NCBI RefSeq assembly: GCF_019160155.1
Contig: NZ_JAFNIH010000023.1
Location: forward strand, 186,001-250,000
From: Pinisolibacter aquiterrae
GTDB lineage: Bacteria > Pseudomonadota > Alphaproteobacteria > Rhizobiales > Ancalomicrobiaceae
DNA: 64,000 nucleotides
Reading direction: 5' to 3'
In this document: piece after piece, positions 38,442 through 48,254 of the stretch
How positions within the stretch are numbered: the first letter of the stretch is position 1
How the letters are laid out: each line of letters opens with the position of its first letter
The notes under the pieces: model-generated
What the model saw: the letters and a program-made list of their open reading frames with translations, nothing else
Told to the model about the DNA's origin: nothing
Database searches by the model: none
Program-made: the position numbers and the translations under genes

Positions 38442-38772
38442 CACCGGCCTTTCGGTCTTTCCGCGTGACGGATGCGCGGTCTGCGAGGTGCGGCTCGGAG
38501 ATCGATTCGAGCGCTTCCACCATCGCTTTCGCGCTCGTCGCGGCTCATGTCGAGAATCCGCGACTTCATCCGATCTCTTCCGACCGTCGGAAATCGAGTC
38601 CGGAAATTCACGTAAGCAACTGGAAACGTTGACGCGCCGCCCGAGGCGCCGAGGACCCGGCCGCGCACCCTCTCGCACGTGGCACGAGGGGACGCGACGA
38701 CGCGCGCGCGACCGTCTCCCCCGGCCCCGGAAGGGCGGAAGACGTCGCGTCGCGTTCGTTCGAAGAGAGAAA
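38442..38772. other. Non-coding gap between the EamA gene and tRNA-Pro
   Basis: These 331 bases contain no reading frame that looks protein-like in any frame. Only modest local inverted repeats are present. I see no tRNA, riboswitch or clear terminator. The right end is the 3' flank of tRNA-Pro on the minus strand. Confidence 0.5.
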
Positions 38773-38849
<77 letters not shown>

Positions 38850-39019
38850 TCCAAGACACCGCGACCATCGGTTCGGACCGACCCCTCGGCTGGCGCGGGG
38901 TGGGTCCGTCGTCGTCGGACGGAGGTTGACTAGACTGTTTCATGCGGCCGCGCAACACCTTTCGCCCGGGTCGTCGCGGTGGTCCACATCCCGCGCGGTT
39001 CGAACCGCGACGGCGCGCC

Positions 39020-39880
39020 TCAGCGGACCTGATCGAGCAGGCGCTTGCACTCCAGGAGTTCGAACAGCGTCGCCTGGAGGCGGCGGACGTCGTCGCGCGA
39101 CAGACCGGAGGCCTCGCCGCTCGCGGCCACGGGCGGGCTCGGCGGCGCGGCGACGGGGGCGAGCACAGGGGTCGCCATCGACATCGGCGCGTTCGGACGC
39201 AGACGGTCGAGCAGGTGCCCGAGGCCGGCGCGCATCGTCTCCGCGGCCGCCGGGGCGGCGGCGGGCGGCGGCGTGAGGGCGGGCGGCTCGACGCGGACCG
39301 AGGCGCGCGGATCGCTCGCCACGGGGCCGCGCGGTGCGAAGCGCTGGGCGAGGACGTGGGCGGCGCGAATCTCCGGATCGACCGGCGGCGCGGTCACCGC
39401 CGGTTCGACGCGGCCGTCGGCGGTCTCGGTATCGAGGAAGGGCGCGTCCGGTTCGCCGTCGTAGGCGGCCTCGTCCCAGGTCCCCTCGGGGGCGGGCGCG
39501 GCGGGTGCCTCGTAGGCGACGGGGTCGTAGCGATGGCGGGGCGCCGCGCCGGAGGCCTCGGCCTCCTCGGCGGGGTCGCGTTCGCCGCCGCGCGCCGGCT
39601 GCGGGGCCCCCTCGCGCCACACGTCCATGACGAAGCGCACGCCCTGTTCCTTCAGGATGCGCTGCACGCCACGGATGGTGTAGCCCTCACCATAGAGCAG
39701 GTGACGGATGCCCTTGAGCAGATCGACGTCGTCGGGGCGGTAGTAGCGGCGCCCGCCGCCGCGCTTCAGCGGCCGGATCTGATTGAAGCGGGTCTCCCAG
39801 AACCGCAGCACGTGTTGCGGCAGATCGAGATCGCCGGCCACTTCGCTGATGGTACGGAAGGCATCCGGGCTCTTGTCCAA
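39020..39880 (-). CDS. MerR-family transcriptional regulator
   Basis: A 286-residue regulator. The N-terminal MerR winged helix ([20 protein letters not shown], then [35 protein letters not shown]) fills residues 8-80. A Pro/Ala-rich, probably disordered middle leads to a C-terminal helix ([25 protein letters not shown]). The start [10 protein letters not shown] is encoded by TTG at 39880; this N-terminus is conserved in related proteins. It follows ihfA by 35 bases on the same strand, its constant neighbour in this order. Target genes are unknown. Confidence 0.9.
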   Translation of the reverse strand: MDKSPDAFRTISEVAGDLDLPQHVLRFWETRFNQIRPLKRGGGRRYYRPDDVDLLKGIRHLLYGEGYTIRGVQRILKEQGVRFVMDVWREGAPQPARGGERDPAEEAEASGAAPRHRYDPVAYEAPAAPAPEGTWDEAAYDGEPDAPFLDTETADGRVEPAVTAPPVDPEIRAAHVLAQRFAPRGPVASDPRASVRVEPPALTPPPAAAPAAAETMRAGLGHLLDRLRPNAPMSMATPVLAPVAAPPSPPVAASGEASGLSRDDVRRLQATLFELLECKRLLDQVR

Positions 39881-39915
39881 GGTCGCGGCTCACGGGAGCG
39901 GACGGCCCGACCGCC

Positions 39916-40227
39916 TCACTCGGCGTCGTCGGCCAATTGCTCGTTGATCTTCTGCTTCAGGACGTTGGACGGTTTGAAGACCATCACCCGTCGCGGCGAA
40001 ATCGGAACTTCCTCGCCGGTCTTGGGATTGCGGCCGATGCGCTCGCCCTTGGATCGGACCAGGAAGGTCCCGAAGGAGGAGAGTTTGACCGACTCGCCCT
40101 CGACGAGGCAATCGGAAATCTCGCCCAGCACCATCTCGACGAGATCGGCGGATTCGGTCCGAGACAGGCCCACCTTCTGGTAGACCGCCTCGCAGAGATC
40201 GGCGCGGGTGATGGTCTTTCCGGACAT
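39916..40227 (-). CDS. ihfA: Integration host factor subunit alpha
   Basis: A 103-residue HU/IHF-fold DNA-bending protein. Marks are [28 protein letters not shown] and [20 protein letters not shown], where the proline of the intercalating arm is present. It pairs with IhfB to bend DNA at specific sites. The start is ATG 40227 ([10 protein letters not shown]). It lies between fabH and merR, all on the minus strand. Confidence 0.96.
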   Translation of the reverse strand: MSGKTITRADLCEAVYQKVGLSRTESADLVEMVLGEISDCLVEGESVKLSSFGTFLVRSKGERIGRNPKTGEEVPISPRRVMVFKPSNVLKQKINEQLADDAE

Positions 40228-40396
40228 GGCCTCGAACCTCTTCTGGACTCTCGATGGACCGTCGGCGGATCGGGTCATCCGATCGTCACCCCGTCGTCGG
40301 GCGCGTGACGGGGAAACGTTAGGACCTCCCCGCGAGACGGTCAACAGCCGGCGCGCGTCGGGGTCGCCGGGGCTGCGCGAGGGCCGGCCCGCGGGC

Positions 40397-41374
40397 TCAC
40401 CAGCGCATCAGGACCGCGCCCCAGGTGAAGCCGCCGCCCATCGCCTCGAGCATCACCAGATCGCCCTTCTTGATGCGTCCGTCGCGGACGGCATGGTCGA
40501 GGGCGAGGGGAATCGAGGCGGCGGAGGTGTTGCCGTGGCGATCGACGGTGACGACCACCTTGGCCGGGTCGATGCCGAGCTTCTTGCCGGTGGCGTCGAT
40601 GATGCGACGATTGGCCTGATGCGGCACGAACCAGTCGATGTCGGCGGGGCCGAGCCCGGTCTGGCCGAACAGGACGTCGATCACCTCGCAGAGATTGTGG
40701 ACCGCGTGTTTGAAGACCTCCTTGCCCTCCATGCGGAGATGGCCGGCGGTCTGGGTGGTCGACGGGCCGCCGTCGACGTAGAGCTTGTCCCAATGGCGGC
40801 CGTCGGCGCGCAGATAGGCGGCGAGCAGGCCACGGTCGTCGTAGGTGCCGGTCGACCATTCCGCCTCCAGCACCACCGCGCCGGCGCCGTCGCCGAAGAG
40901 CACGCAGGTGCCGCGATCGGACCAGTCGAGGATGCGCGAGAAGGTCTCGGCGCCGATCACCAGGGCGCGCTTGGCGAGGCCCACCTTGAGCTGGGCATCG
41001 ACGGTGGCGAGCGCGAAGACGAAGCCGGAGCACACCGCCTGCATGTCGTAGGCGAAGCCGCGGGTGATGCCGAGCTTGGCCTGAACCTCGGTGGCGGTGG
41101 CGGGGAAGGTGTGATCGGGCGTGGCGGTGGCGACCACCACGAGGTCGATGTCGTCGGGGCCGAGGCCGGCGTTCTCGAGGGCGGCGCGGGCGGCGGCGAC
41201 GGCGAGGTCGGAGGTGAACTCGCCGGGGGCGGCGCGACGGCGCTCGCGAATGCCGGAGCGCTCGACGATCCACTCGTCGGACGTGTCGACCACCTCGGCC
41301 AGATCGGCATTGGTGACCACTTCGGCGGGCAGGTACGAGCCGACCCCGCGAACGACGGACCGAAGAATGCTCAC
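40397..41374 (-). CDS. fabH: Beta-ketoacyl-ACP synthase III
   Basis: A 325-residue condensing enzyme that starts fatty acid synthesis from acetyl-CoA and malonyl-ACP. The active-site cysteine is C115 ([10 protein letters not shown]), with the His in [11 protein letters not shown] and the Asn in [12 protein letters not shown]. The start is a GTG at 41374 that overlaps the plsX stop as GTGA, so translation is coupled to plsX. The length is normal. Confidence 0.97.
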   Translation of the reverse strand: MSILRSVVRGVGSYLPAEVVTNADLAEVVDTSDEWIVERSGIRERRRAAPGEFTSDLAVAAARAALENAGLGPDDIDLVVVATATPDHTFPATATEVQAKLGITRGFAYDMQAVCSGFVFALATVDAQLKVGLAKRALVIGAETFSRILDWSDRGTCVLFGDGAGAVVLEAEWSTGTYDDRGLLAAYLRADGRHWDKLYVDGGPSTTQTAGHLRMEGKEVFKHAVHNLCEVIDVLFGQTGLGPADIDWFVPHQANRRIIDATGKKLGIDPAKVVVTVDRHGNTSAASIPLALDHAVRDGRIKKGDLVMLEAMGGGFTWGAVLMRW

Positions 41375-42441
41375 GGTTCACCTCGTGCGTCACCGGCGTT
41401 GGCGGCGGCGACCGCTCCGGCTCTGTGGTAGTGGGCGAGCCCCTCGACGATGCGGCGCGTCAGATCGGCGACGGCCATGTCGTAGGCGAGGGAAACGGCG
41501 GAGGCGAAGCCCTCGGCGTCGGTGCCGCCGTGGCTCTTGATGACGACACCGTTGAGGCCGAGAAAGACGCCGCCGTTGACCTTGCGCGGGTCCATCTTCT
41601 CCTTCAGCCGGTCGAAGGCGGACTTGGCGAGGAGATAGCCGAGGCGGGCGAGCCAGGTGCGGGTGATGCCGGCGCGCAGATATTGACCCATCTGCCGGGC
41701 GGTGCCCTCGGCGGTCTTCAGCGCGATGTTGCCGGCGAAACCCTCGGTCACCACCACGTCGACGATGCCGCGACCGATGTCGTCGCCCTCGACGAAGCCG
41801 GTGTAGTCGAGTTCGGAGAGGTCGGCCTCCTTGAGGAGACGGCCGGCCATCTTGACCTCCTCGATGCCCTTGACCTCCTCGACGCCGACGTTGAGGAGCC
41901 CGACCTTGGGCCGATCGACGGAGAAGACGGCGCGCGCCATGGCGGCGCCCATGACCGAGAAGTCCACCAGCTGCTGGGCATCGGCACCGATGGTGGCGCC
42001 GACGTCGAGCACGATCGATTCGCCGGTCAGCGTCGGCCAGATCGCCGCGATCGCCGGGCGTTCGATGCCGGCCATGGTGCGCAGGCAGAACTTGGCCATG
42101 GCCATCAGGGCGCCGGTGTTGCCGGCGGAGACGCAGACGGCGGCCTCGCCGGTCTTGACCGCCTCGATCGCCTTCCACATCGACGACTTCCAACGCCCGG
42201 CGCGCAGCGCCTGGCTGGGCTTGTCGTCCATTCGGACCACGACGTCGGCATGGACGACGCGCGAGGCGGCGGCGAGGGCGGGATGGCTCGCGAGAATGGT
42301 CTTCAGACGCGTCTCGTCTCCGAAGAGGACGAAGCGCAGCTCGGGTCGACGCTCGAGGGCGAGCGCGGCTCCGGCGAGAACCATGTCCGGGCCGGCATCG
42401 CCGCCCATCGCGTCCAGGGAAATCGTGATCTGTTTCGACAT
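41371..42441 (-). CDS. plsX: Phosphate acyltransferase PlsX
   Basis: A 356-residue enzyme that makes acyl-phosphate from acyl-ACP for phospholipid synthesis. Marks are [20 protein letters not shown] at the N-terminus, [35 protein letters not shown] and [29 protein letters not shown]. The start is ATG 42441. It is coupled to fabH by a four-base overlap and lies 119 bases after the DUF177 gene; rpmF, which often follows the DUF177 gene in other bacteria, is absent here. Confidence 0.97.
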   Translation of the reverse strand: MSKQITISLDAMGGDAGPDMVLAGAALALERRPELRFVLFGDETRLKTILASHPALAAASRVVHADVVVRMDDKPSQALRAGRWKSSMWKAIEAVKTGEAAVCVSAGNTGALMAMAKFCLRTMAGIERPAIAAIWPTLTGESIVLDVGATIGADAQQLVDFSVMGAAMARAVFSVDRPKVGLLNVGVEEVKGIEEVKMAGRLLKEADLSELDYTGFVEGDDIGRGIVDVVVTEGFAGNIALKTAEGTARQMGQYLRAGITRTWLARLGYLLAKSAFDRLKEKMDPRKVNGGVFLGLNGVVIKSHGGTDAEGFASAVSLAYDMAVADLTRRIVEGLAHYHRAGAVAAANAGDARGEP

Positions 42442-42560
42442 CTCGACGGTCGCATGCGTCGGTTGGTTCCGACGGAGGCGGGACAATACCCTTTTCCTGC
42501 CGACCGGCAACCCGTCTCGCGGCGACGAGACGGCGGCGGGGGCCTCGGAGGGTTCCCCTA

Positions 42561-43115
42561 TCACTCCTTCTCGAGCCGCGCCAGAGCGGCGAAGGGCGAG
42601 AGTTCGGCGCGGCCATCGCCGGCACCGACCGCCTCGGCGTCGAAGACCGCCCCTTCCTTGCGCGGATAGGGGTCGATCCCGATCAGGAAATGCTCCACCG
42701 CGAGCGTGCCGAGATCGATCATCCCCCCCTCGATCGGCTCGGGAATGTCGAGGGTGAGGTCGAGATCGATGGCGCCCTCCTCGTCCTGCTTGTCGAGCCA
42801 GCGCGCCATCGCCTCCGGCGGCACCAGCTTCAGCGAGACCTGTTCGTCGACGGTGCGCACCAGCGGCTCCAGGGTGACGACGCAGGACTGGGTGACCGTC
42901 GCGGTGACGCGGCCCTCGACCTGAAAACCGTCGCGGCCCCAGGGCTTGACCAGGAACTCCGCCCGCATCGCCTCGACCGACAGGATCTCGGCATGGCGGG
43001 CCAACGCGGCGCGGGTCGCCTCATCGGCGACGATGACGACATGGGTGCCGGCCGGGGGCACGTCGGCGGGCGAGAGGGTGCGGACGATCGGCAGGGGCGC
43101 GACGGCGTCGGTCAT
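42561..43115 (-). CDS. DUF177 (YceD-like) protein
   Basis: A 184-residue protein of the DUF177 family. Marks are [23 protein letters not shown], where the Cys lies in the conserved strand, [24 protein letters not shown], and the C-terminal SPFAALARL. Family members are linked to 23S rRNA and ribosome assembly in plants and bacteria. Its ATG overlaps the chaperone-gene stop (ATGA), and plsX follows, the usual order. Confidence 0.92.
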   Translation of the reverse strand: MTDAVAPLPIVRTLSPADVPPAGTHVVIVADEATRAALARHAEILSVEAMRAEFLVKPWGRDGFQVEGRVTATVTQSCVVTLEPLVRTVDEQVSLKLVPPEAMARWLDKQDEEGAIDLDLTLDIPEPIEGGMIDLGTLAVEHFLIGIDPYPRKEGAVFDAEAVGAGDGRAELSPFAALARLEKE

Positions 43116-43705
43116 GATGGAATCCTCGAAAGGGTCGTCGAAGGGTCGGGCCAGGAGATGCGGCCGGCGAGCACGTCGGCGAGCGGGGTGGCGGCGAGAA
43201 CCGCCTCGGCGGCGAGCGCATGGCGAGCGAGCGCGGCGGCGCCGGAGCGATCCTCGACGCCGGCGAAGACGTTGCGGGCGATCGCCTGGGCGAAGGTGTC
43301 CGCGTCGTCGGCGGCGAGGGCGGCGTCGTAGGCCTGGACGCGGCCGTTCCAGGCACTGGCCAGTTTCTTGATGCGCTTGGGCACGGCGACGTCGCCGATC
43401 CCCATCTCGCGCAGCGACTGGTCCATCTCGGTGAAGAAGAGATCGAGCAGCTGCCGGCCCAGTTCGTGCGGGTCGGTGGCGCGCCACCCGGTCACCACCT
43501 TGACGCCCGCCGGTGGGAAAGGTTCGGCGCGCAGGCGATGCAGAACCACCGCCATCATCAGGACGATCATGTCGAACCGCGCGGTCACCGTGTCGGGGAC
43601 GGCGTGCTCGACATAGAAGATCGGCCGCCGAGCTTCGGCCACGATCGATCGATAGAGGTCGAAGGTGGTATCGGCGAAGCCGCGATCGAACAGGCCGAAG
43701 ATCAT
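43112..43705 (-). CDS. Ubiquinol-cytochrome c chaperone family protein
   Basis: A 197-residue protein of the CBP3/UQCC1 family, needed in mitochondria for cytochrome b assembly into complex III. Marks are LYRSIVAEARRPIFYVEHAVPDTV, RFDMIVLMMAVVLHRL, then LLDLFFTEMDQSLREMGIGD and GRVQAYDAAL. The start MIFGLFDRG (ATG 43705) fits the family; ATG 43765 would add 20 residues of polar sequence. It is coupled to the DUF177 gene by a four-base overlap and divergent from bamE. Confidence 0.93.
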   Translation of the reverse strand: MIFGLFDRGFADTTFDLYRSIVAEARRPIFYVEHAVPDTVTARFDMIVLMMAVVLHRLRAEPFPPAGVKVVTGWRATDPHELGRQLLDLFFTEMDQSLREMGIGDVAVPKRIKKLASAWNGRVQAYDAALAADDADTFAQAIARNVFAGVEDRSGAAALARHALAAEAVLAATPLADVLAGRISWPDPSTTLSRIPS

Positions 43706-43910
43706 GGGATCGGGTCTCGCTCGGTCGATCGGTCTCGCATGGCCGACGGGGGTGGACGTTGTCATTCGACCTAGCGCAGGTTAGGGAAGAAGCCAAGCGA
43801 TCGCGCGGACGGACGAACCGTCGGAGCGAGATCGGCGGGGCCGCGTTCCTCGACCCCCTCCGAAACACTCGACGCCGGACGGCCCGCCGCGGCCCATCGG
43901 GAGGACCGAA

Positions 43911-44390
43911 ATGAATCGTCGTTCGTCGCGCGCCGCATCCCTGCGCGGAGCCACTCTCGCGGTCGCCCTGGCGGCTCTGACCGGCACCGCCCTCGGGCTC
44001 GGCGGCTGCACCGAGGTCTACGACCACGGCTACGTCGCCCCCGACAACGCGCTGGAGCAGATCCAGGTCGGCGCCAGCCGCGAGCAGGTGCTGCTGGTGC
44101 TCGGTTCGCCCTCGACCACGGCGACGCTCGGCGGCGAGGCCTTCTACTACATCTCCCAGCACTCCACCCGCTCGGTCGCCTTCCTCAATCAGAGCGTCGT
44201 CGAGCAGAAGGTCCTGGTGATCTATTTCGACGAGAAGGGCCAGGTGAAGGAGATCGGCAACTACGGCCTCCAGGACGGCAAGGTCTTCGACTTCATCAGC
44301 CGCAAGACCAAGACGACCGGCTCCGACTACGGCCTCCTTTCGCAGATCCTCAAGGCGACCCCGGCCAATCCGCTCACCGGCGGCAATTGA
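43911..44390 (+). CDS. bamE: Outer-membrane assembly lipoprotein BamE
   Basis: A 159-residue lipoprotein of the SmpA/OmlA family and part of the BAM complex. The signal peptide ends in a lipobox (GLGGC), followed by the BamE fold: LEQIQVGASREQVLLVLGSPS, AFYYISQ, then VIYFDEKGQVKEI. The C-terminal tail is longer than in E. coli, as usual in alphaproteobacteria. The start ATG 43911 follows GGGAGGA. A strong terminator lies 32 bases after the stop. Confidence 0.94.
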   Translation: MNRRSSRAASLRGATLAVALAALTGTALGLGGCTEVYDHGYVAPDNALEQIQVGASREQVLLVLGSPSTTATLGGEAFYYISQHSTRSVAFLNQSVVEQKVLVIYFDEKGQVKEIGNYGLQDGKVFDFISRKTKTTGSDYGLLSQILKATPANPLTGGN

Positions 44391-44421
44391 GCCGATCGGC
44401 GATCGCCACCCGACGACTCGT

Positions 44422-44451
44422 CCGCCGCCCTTCGGGGCGGCGGTTTCGTTT
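44422..44451 (+). terminator. UUCG-tetraloop terminator of bamE
   Basis: A perfect 9-bp stem CCGCCGCCC / GGGCGGCGG closes on TTCG (44431-44434) and is followed by TTTCGTTT. This is a textbook intrinsic terminator. Confidence 0.9.
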
Positions 44452-44472
44452 CGCGGGTCGGCCGAGACGGCG

Positions 44473-44507
44473 AAAAAAGACCCGCGCGGGAGGTCCCACG
44501 CGGGTCT
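44473..44507 (-). terminator. Intrinsic terminator facing hppA
   Basis: On the minus strand a 14-bp stem with one mismatch (44494-44507 with 44478-44491) and a two-base centre (effectively a four-base loop) is followed by TTTTTTCG. It lies about 130 bases past the hppA stop, beyond the three tandem palindromes, so hppA transcripts would include them. Confidence 0.85.
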
Positions 44508-44524
44508 GGTCTCGTCCCGGGCCG

Positions 44525-44620
44525 AAGTCGGGCAGGCCCGACTTGCTTTCTCCGGGGCCGAAGTCGGGCAGGCCCGACCGGCATTTTCCAGTGACCGAAG
44601 TCGGGCGGGCCCGACTTCGG
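44525..44620. repeat. Three tandem copies of a palindromic element
   Basis: Copies at 44525-44544 (9-bp arms, AG centre), 44563-44578 (7-bp arms, AG centre) and 44595-44620 (perfect 12-bp arms, GG centre) share the core AGTCGGGC-RG-GCCCGAC. They lie between the hppA stop and its terminator. A diverged fourth copy is at 60078-60103. They look like REP-type extragenic palindromes; in the hppA mRNA they would fold as three hairpins. Confidence 0.8.
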
Positions 44621-44634
44621 TTCGTTTTCGCGGC

Positions 44635-46773
44635 TCAGCCGTGCGCCAGGATCGCCAACAGCAGCAGCGCCACGATGTTGGTGATCTTGATGGCCGGGTT
44701 CACGGCCGGGCCGGCGGTATCCTTGTAGGGGTCGCCGACGGTGTCGCCGGTGACGGAGGCCTTGTGGGCTTCCGAGCCCTTGAGGTGCTTGACGCCGTCC
44801 TTGTCGACGAAGCCGTCCTCGAAGGACTTCTTGGCGTTGTCCCAGGCGCCGCCGCCGGAGGTCATGGAGACCGCGACGAAGATGCCGTTGACGATGACGC
44901 CGAGCAGCGAGGCGCCGAGGGCGGCGAAGGCCGAGGCCTTCGAGCCGGAGACCGCGAGAACGCCGAAATAGGCGACGATCGGCGCGAGCACCGGCAGGAG
45001 CGAGGGGACGATCATCTCGCGAATCGCCGCCTTGGTCAGCATGTCCACCGCGCGGCCGTAATCGGGCCGCTCGGAGCCGGTCATGATGCCCGGCTTCTCC
45101 TTGAACTGACGCCGGACCTCTTCCACCACCGAACCGGCGGCGCGGCCGACGGCGGTCATGGCGATGCCGCCGAACAGGTAGGGGATGAGGCCGCCGAAGA
45201 TCAGGCCGGCGACGACGTAAGGATTGGAGAGGTCGAAGGAGACCGGCCCCATGTCCTTGAAGTAGGGATATTTGTCGCCGTTCGCGGCGAAGAACTGGAG
45301 ATCGTTCGAATAGGCCGCGAACAGGACCAGGGCGCCGAGACCGGCGGAGCCGATCGCATAGCCCTTGGTGACCGCCTTGGTGGTGTTGCCGACCGCGTCG
45401 AGGGCGTCGGTGGTCTGGCGCACCTCCTTGGGCAGGCCCGCCATCTCGGCGATGCCGCCGGCGTTGTCGGTGACCGGACCGAAGGCGTCGAGCGCGACGA
45501 TCATGCCGGCGAGACCGAGCATGGTCGTGACCGCGATCGCGGTGCCGTAGAGGCCGGCGAGCTGATAGGTGGAGATGATGCCGCCGACGATGACCATGGC
45601 CGGCATCGCGGTCGATTCCAGCGAGACCGCGAGGCCCTGGATGACGTTGGTGCCGTGGCCGGTGACCGAGGCCTGGGCGATCGAGACGACCGGGCGCTTG
45701 CCGGTGGCAGTGTAGTATTCGGTGATCCAGACGATCAGGCCGGTGACCACCAGACCGATGACGCCGGCGACGAACAGATTGGTGCCGACGATCTTCTGAC
45801 CGTGGACGACGCCGATCTCGCCCCAACCGATGGTGAGCGTATTGGCGATGGCGAGGCCGCCGATCGACAGCACGCCGGTGACGATCACGCCCTTGTAGAG
45901 GGCGCCCATGATCGAGTTGTTCGAGCCGAGCTTGACGAAGAAGGTGCCGATGATCGAGGTGATGATCGAGGTCGCGCAGATCATCAGCGGATAGAGCATG
46001 GTCTGGGCGAGCACCGGGGCGGTCGCGAAGAAGATCGCCGCGAGAACCATGGTGGCGACCACGGTCACCGCATAGGTCTCGAACAGGTCGGCGGCCATGC
46101 CCGCGCAGTCGCCGACGTTGTCGCCGACGTTGTCGGCGATGGTCGCCGGGTTGCGCGGATCGTCCTCGGGGATCCCGGCCTCGACCTTGCCGACGAGGTC
46201 GGCGCCGACGTCGGCGCCCTTGGTGAAGATGCCGCCGCCGAGACGGGCGAAGATCGAGATCAGCGAGGCGCCGAAGCCGAGCGCGACCAGGGCGTCGATG
46301 ACGACGCGATCGTTGGGCAGATGGCCGAGCGGGCCGGTCAGCACCCAGTAGTAGACGGAGACGCCGAGCAGCGCGAGACCGGCCACCAGCATGCCGGTGA
46401 CGGCGCCCGCCTTGAAGGCGATGTCGAGGCCGCCGGCCAGCGATTGGATCGCGGCCTGGGCGGTGCGCACGTTGGCGCGGACGGAGACGTTCATGCCGAT
46501 GAAGCCGGCGAGACCGGAGAGAACCGCGCCGATCACGAAGCCGATCGCGACCTCCTTGCCGAGCAGCCAGCCGAGCAGGATCAGAATGACCACGCCGACC
46601 ATGCCGATGGTGGCGTACTGACGCTTCAGATAAGCCTGCGCACCCTCGGCGACCGCTCCCGCGATCTCCTGCATGCGCGCCGAGCCGGCATCGGCGGCCA
46701 TGACGGAGCGGATCGCCCATACGCCATAGACGAGCGATACGAGCCCGCAGAGAATGACCAGTAGAATTGACAT
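44635..46773 (-). CDS. hppA: Membrane proton-translocating pyrophosphatase
   Basis: A 712-residue, 16-span enzyme that couples PPi hydrolysis to proton export. Marks are the substrate loop [40 protein letters not shown] and [14 protein letters not shown]; the C-terminal [17 protein letters not shown] is also intact. The sequence GNTTKA has Lys where K+-dependent enzymes have Ala, which by published work marks a K+-independent H+-PPase. The start is ATG 46773 ([17 protein letters not shown]); upstream in-frame codons read through non-coding sequence. It is conserved next to thiL. Confidence 0.97.
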   Translation of the reverse strand: MSILLVILCGLVSLVYGVWAIRSVMAADAGSARMQEIAGAVAEGAQAYLKRQYATIGMVGVVILILLGWLLGKEVAIGFVIGAVLSGLAGFIGMNVSVRANVRTAQAAIQSLAGGLDIAFKAGAVTGMLVAGLALLGVSVYYWVLTGPLGHLPNDRVVIDALVALGFGASLISIFARLGGGIFTKGADVGADLVGKVEAGIPEDDPRNPATIADNVGDNVGDCAGMAADLFETYAVTVVATMVLAAIFFATAPVLAQTMLYPLMICATSIITSIIGTFFVKLGSNNSIMGALYKGVIVTGVLSIGGLAIANTLTIGWGEIGVVHGQKIVGTNLFVAGVIGLVVTGLIVWITEYYTATGKRPVVSIAQASVTGHGTNVIQGLAVSLESTAMPAMVIVGGIISTYQLAGLYGTAIAVTTMLGLAGMIVALDAFGPVTDNAGGIAEMAGLPKEVRQTTDALDAVGNTTKAVTKGYAIGSAGLGALVLFAAYSNDLQFFAANGDKYPYFKDMGPVSFDLSNPYVVAGLIFGGLIPYLFGGIAMTAVGRAAGSVVEEVRRQFKEKPGIMTGSERPDYGRAVDMLTKAAIREMIVPSLLPVLAPIVAYFGVLAVSGSKASAFAALGASLLGVIVNGIFVAVSMTSGGGAWDNAKKSFEDGFVDKDGVKHLKGSEAHKASVTGDTVGDPYKDTAGPAVNPAIKITNIVALLLLAILAHG

Positions 46774-46905
46774 GACGCCTCCCGTGCGTGTCGCGAACGT
46801 TCCGGTTCGCGGTCTCGCGCCGCTCGTTGCCGGACGTCGCTCGTGGGCCGGTGCAAGATGAAACGGGAACACGCCTGACGGTGTCCCCGGTTCGTCGGGC
46901 GCCTC

Positions 46906-46933
46906 AGCCTATCTGGACCCGGGGTGCCGTCAA
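46906..46933 (-). promoter_or_regulatory. Possible promoter of hppA
   Basis: On the minus strand TTGACG (46933-46928), a 16-base spacer and TAGGCT (46911-46906) resemble a sigma-70 promoter, about 130 bases before the hppA start. The -10 box is poor. Confidence 0.35.
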
Positions 46934-47038
46934 GGCGTCCATCGACGTTCTTCCATCAGGGAAAACGCGATCCCGGGCGTCTTTCGCGCCCACTCCGGCG
47001 CTCCCCATCCCAGAGACCGGCAACTCCTTGCGCCGGCG

Positions 47039-48037
47039 TCAGAAATGCCGAAACCCGCCGAGCCGGAGGGCGACCGATTCGCCGGTCCGATCGACGCAAC
47101 GCACACCCGCCTCCGCCTCGATCCGGCCGACCTCGGCGACGGCGACGCCGGCCGCCTCGGCGCCGGCGGCGAAGGCCTCGGACGCCTCGGGCGGAACCGC
47201 GGCGAGGATCTCGTAATCGTCGCCGCCGCCGACGATCCGTTCGATCAGAACGGGCTCGACGGCGAGCGCGGCGCGGGCGGCGGCGGAGAGCGGCAGGCGA
47301 TCGACCACGAGCCGAGCGCCGACGCCCGAGGCGCGGCACATGCGGCCGAGATCGAGGCCGAGACCGTCGGAGAGATCCATACCGGCGCGGGCATGGGCGA
47401 GGAGCGCCGGGGCGAGCGGCAGGCGCGGTTCCGGCAGGAGGTAGCGGCGGGCGAGATGATCGGCCTCGGCCGGGGCGAGGCCCCAACGGGCGGCGCGATC
47501 GACCTCGGTTCGGGCGAGGAGGCCGAGGGCGGCGTCGCCGAGGGTGCCGGAGACGAAGAGGCGGTCGCCCGGCCGGGCGGCGGCGCGGCGGACCATGCGG
47601 CCGGAGGGCACGGCGCCGAAGACGGTGATCGAGAGAATCAGTCCGTCGGGCGAGCGGATGGTGTCGCCGCCGAGGAGCGACAGGCCGAAGGCGTCCTGAT
47701 CCTCGGCGAAGCCGCGCGCGAGAGCGTCGAGGTCGGCCTCGGTCCAGTCTTCGGGCAGGGCCAACGACAACATCCAACCGAGTGGCCGGGCGCCCTTGGC
47801 GGCGAGGTCGGAGACATTCACCCGGAGCGCCTTGCGGGCGACCAGATCCCAGGGATCCTCGGCGAAGAAATGGATGCCGGCGGCGATCGCGTCGGTCTTC
47901 AGAACGAGATCGTGGCCAGGCGGCGGGGTGAGCGCGGCGCAATCGTCGAGGAGGGCGAGCGCGCCGGTCGCGGTCGCCAGAGGGCGGAAGAAACGCGCGA
48001 CGAGGTCGTCTTCGGACGGGCGATCGGAGCGGGTCAC
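47039..48037 (-). CDS. thiL: Thiamine-monophosphate kinase
   Basis: A 332-residue ThiL that makes thiamine pyrophosphate. Marks are DDCAALTPPPGHDLVLKTDAI, where the metal-binding Asp cluster lies, KALRVNVSDLAAKGARPLGW, LLGGDTIRSP, AGMDLSDGL and GGGDDYEI. The start is set at GTG 48037 (VTRSDRPSEDDL, read as Met) because GAGGA lies eight bases before it; an upstream reading to 48124 would add 29 residues without family match. No TPP riboswitch was seen upstream. It precedes hppA by 265 bases. Confidence 0.94.
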   Translation of the reverse strand: MTRSDRPSEDDLVARFFRPLATATGALALLDDCAALTPPPGHDLVLKTDAIAAGIHFFAEDPWDLVARKALRVNVSDLAAKGARPLGWMLSLALPEDWTEADLDALARGFAEDQDAFGLSLLGGDTIRSPDGLILSITVFGAVPSGRMVRRAAARPGDRLFVSGTLGDAALGLLARTEVDRAARWGLAPAEADHLARRYLLPEPRLPLAPALLAHARAGMDLSDGLGLDLGRMCRASGVGARLVVDRLPLSAAARAALAVEPVLIERIVGGGDDYEILAAVPPEASEAFAAGAEAAGVAVAEVGRIEAEAGVRCVDRTGESVALRLGGFRHF

Positions 48038-48254
48038 GGGGGCGATCCTCGAGGTTGACGTGTCTTGCGATGGGGCCTCGCGGTGGGAGGCGCGGCCGGC
48101 TGCGGCGTGATGCCGCGGCTTCACCGGAGCTTTACGACCTTTCGTCTACGCAGACGAGACGATGCCGAGACGGATCGCCTGGTTTCAAATGCGGGGCGGG
48201 CGGCCTTTCCGCGGAGAGGTTCGATTCGCCCACGACGATATCGAGGATTTTTCG

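Noticed and set aside
46107-46140. A short tandem DNA repeat (GTCGCCGACGTT units).
   Set aside because: It encodes the conserved DNVGDNVGD active-site motif of the pyrophosphatase and is not an independent repeat.
44641-46764. A 707-codon plus-strand frame antisense to hppA.
   Set aside because: Asp/Gly/Arg-rich translation with no domain pattern; the opposite strand is a fully conserved pyrophosphatase.
48038-48254. Possible TPP riboswitch before thiL.
   Set aside because: No thi-box (CTGAGA...) pattern was found on the minus strand.
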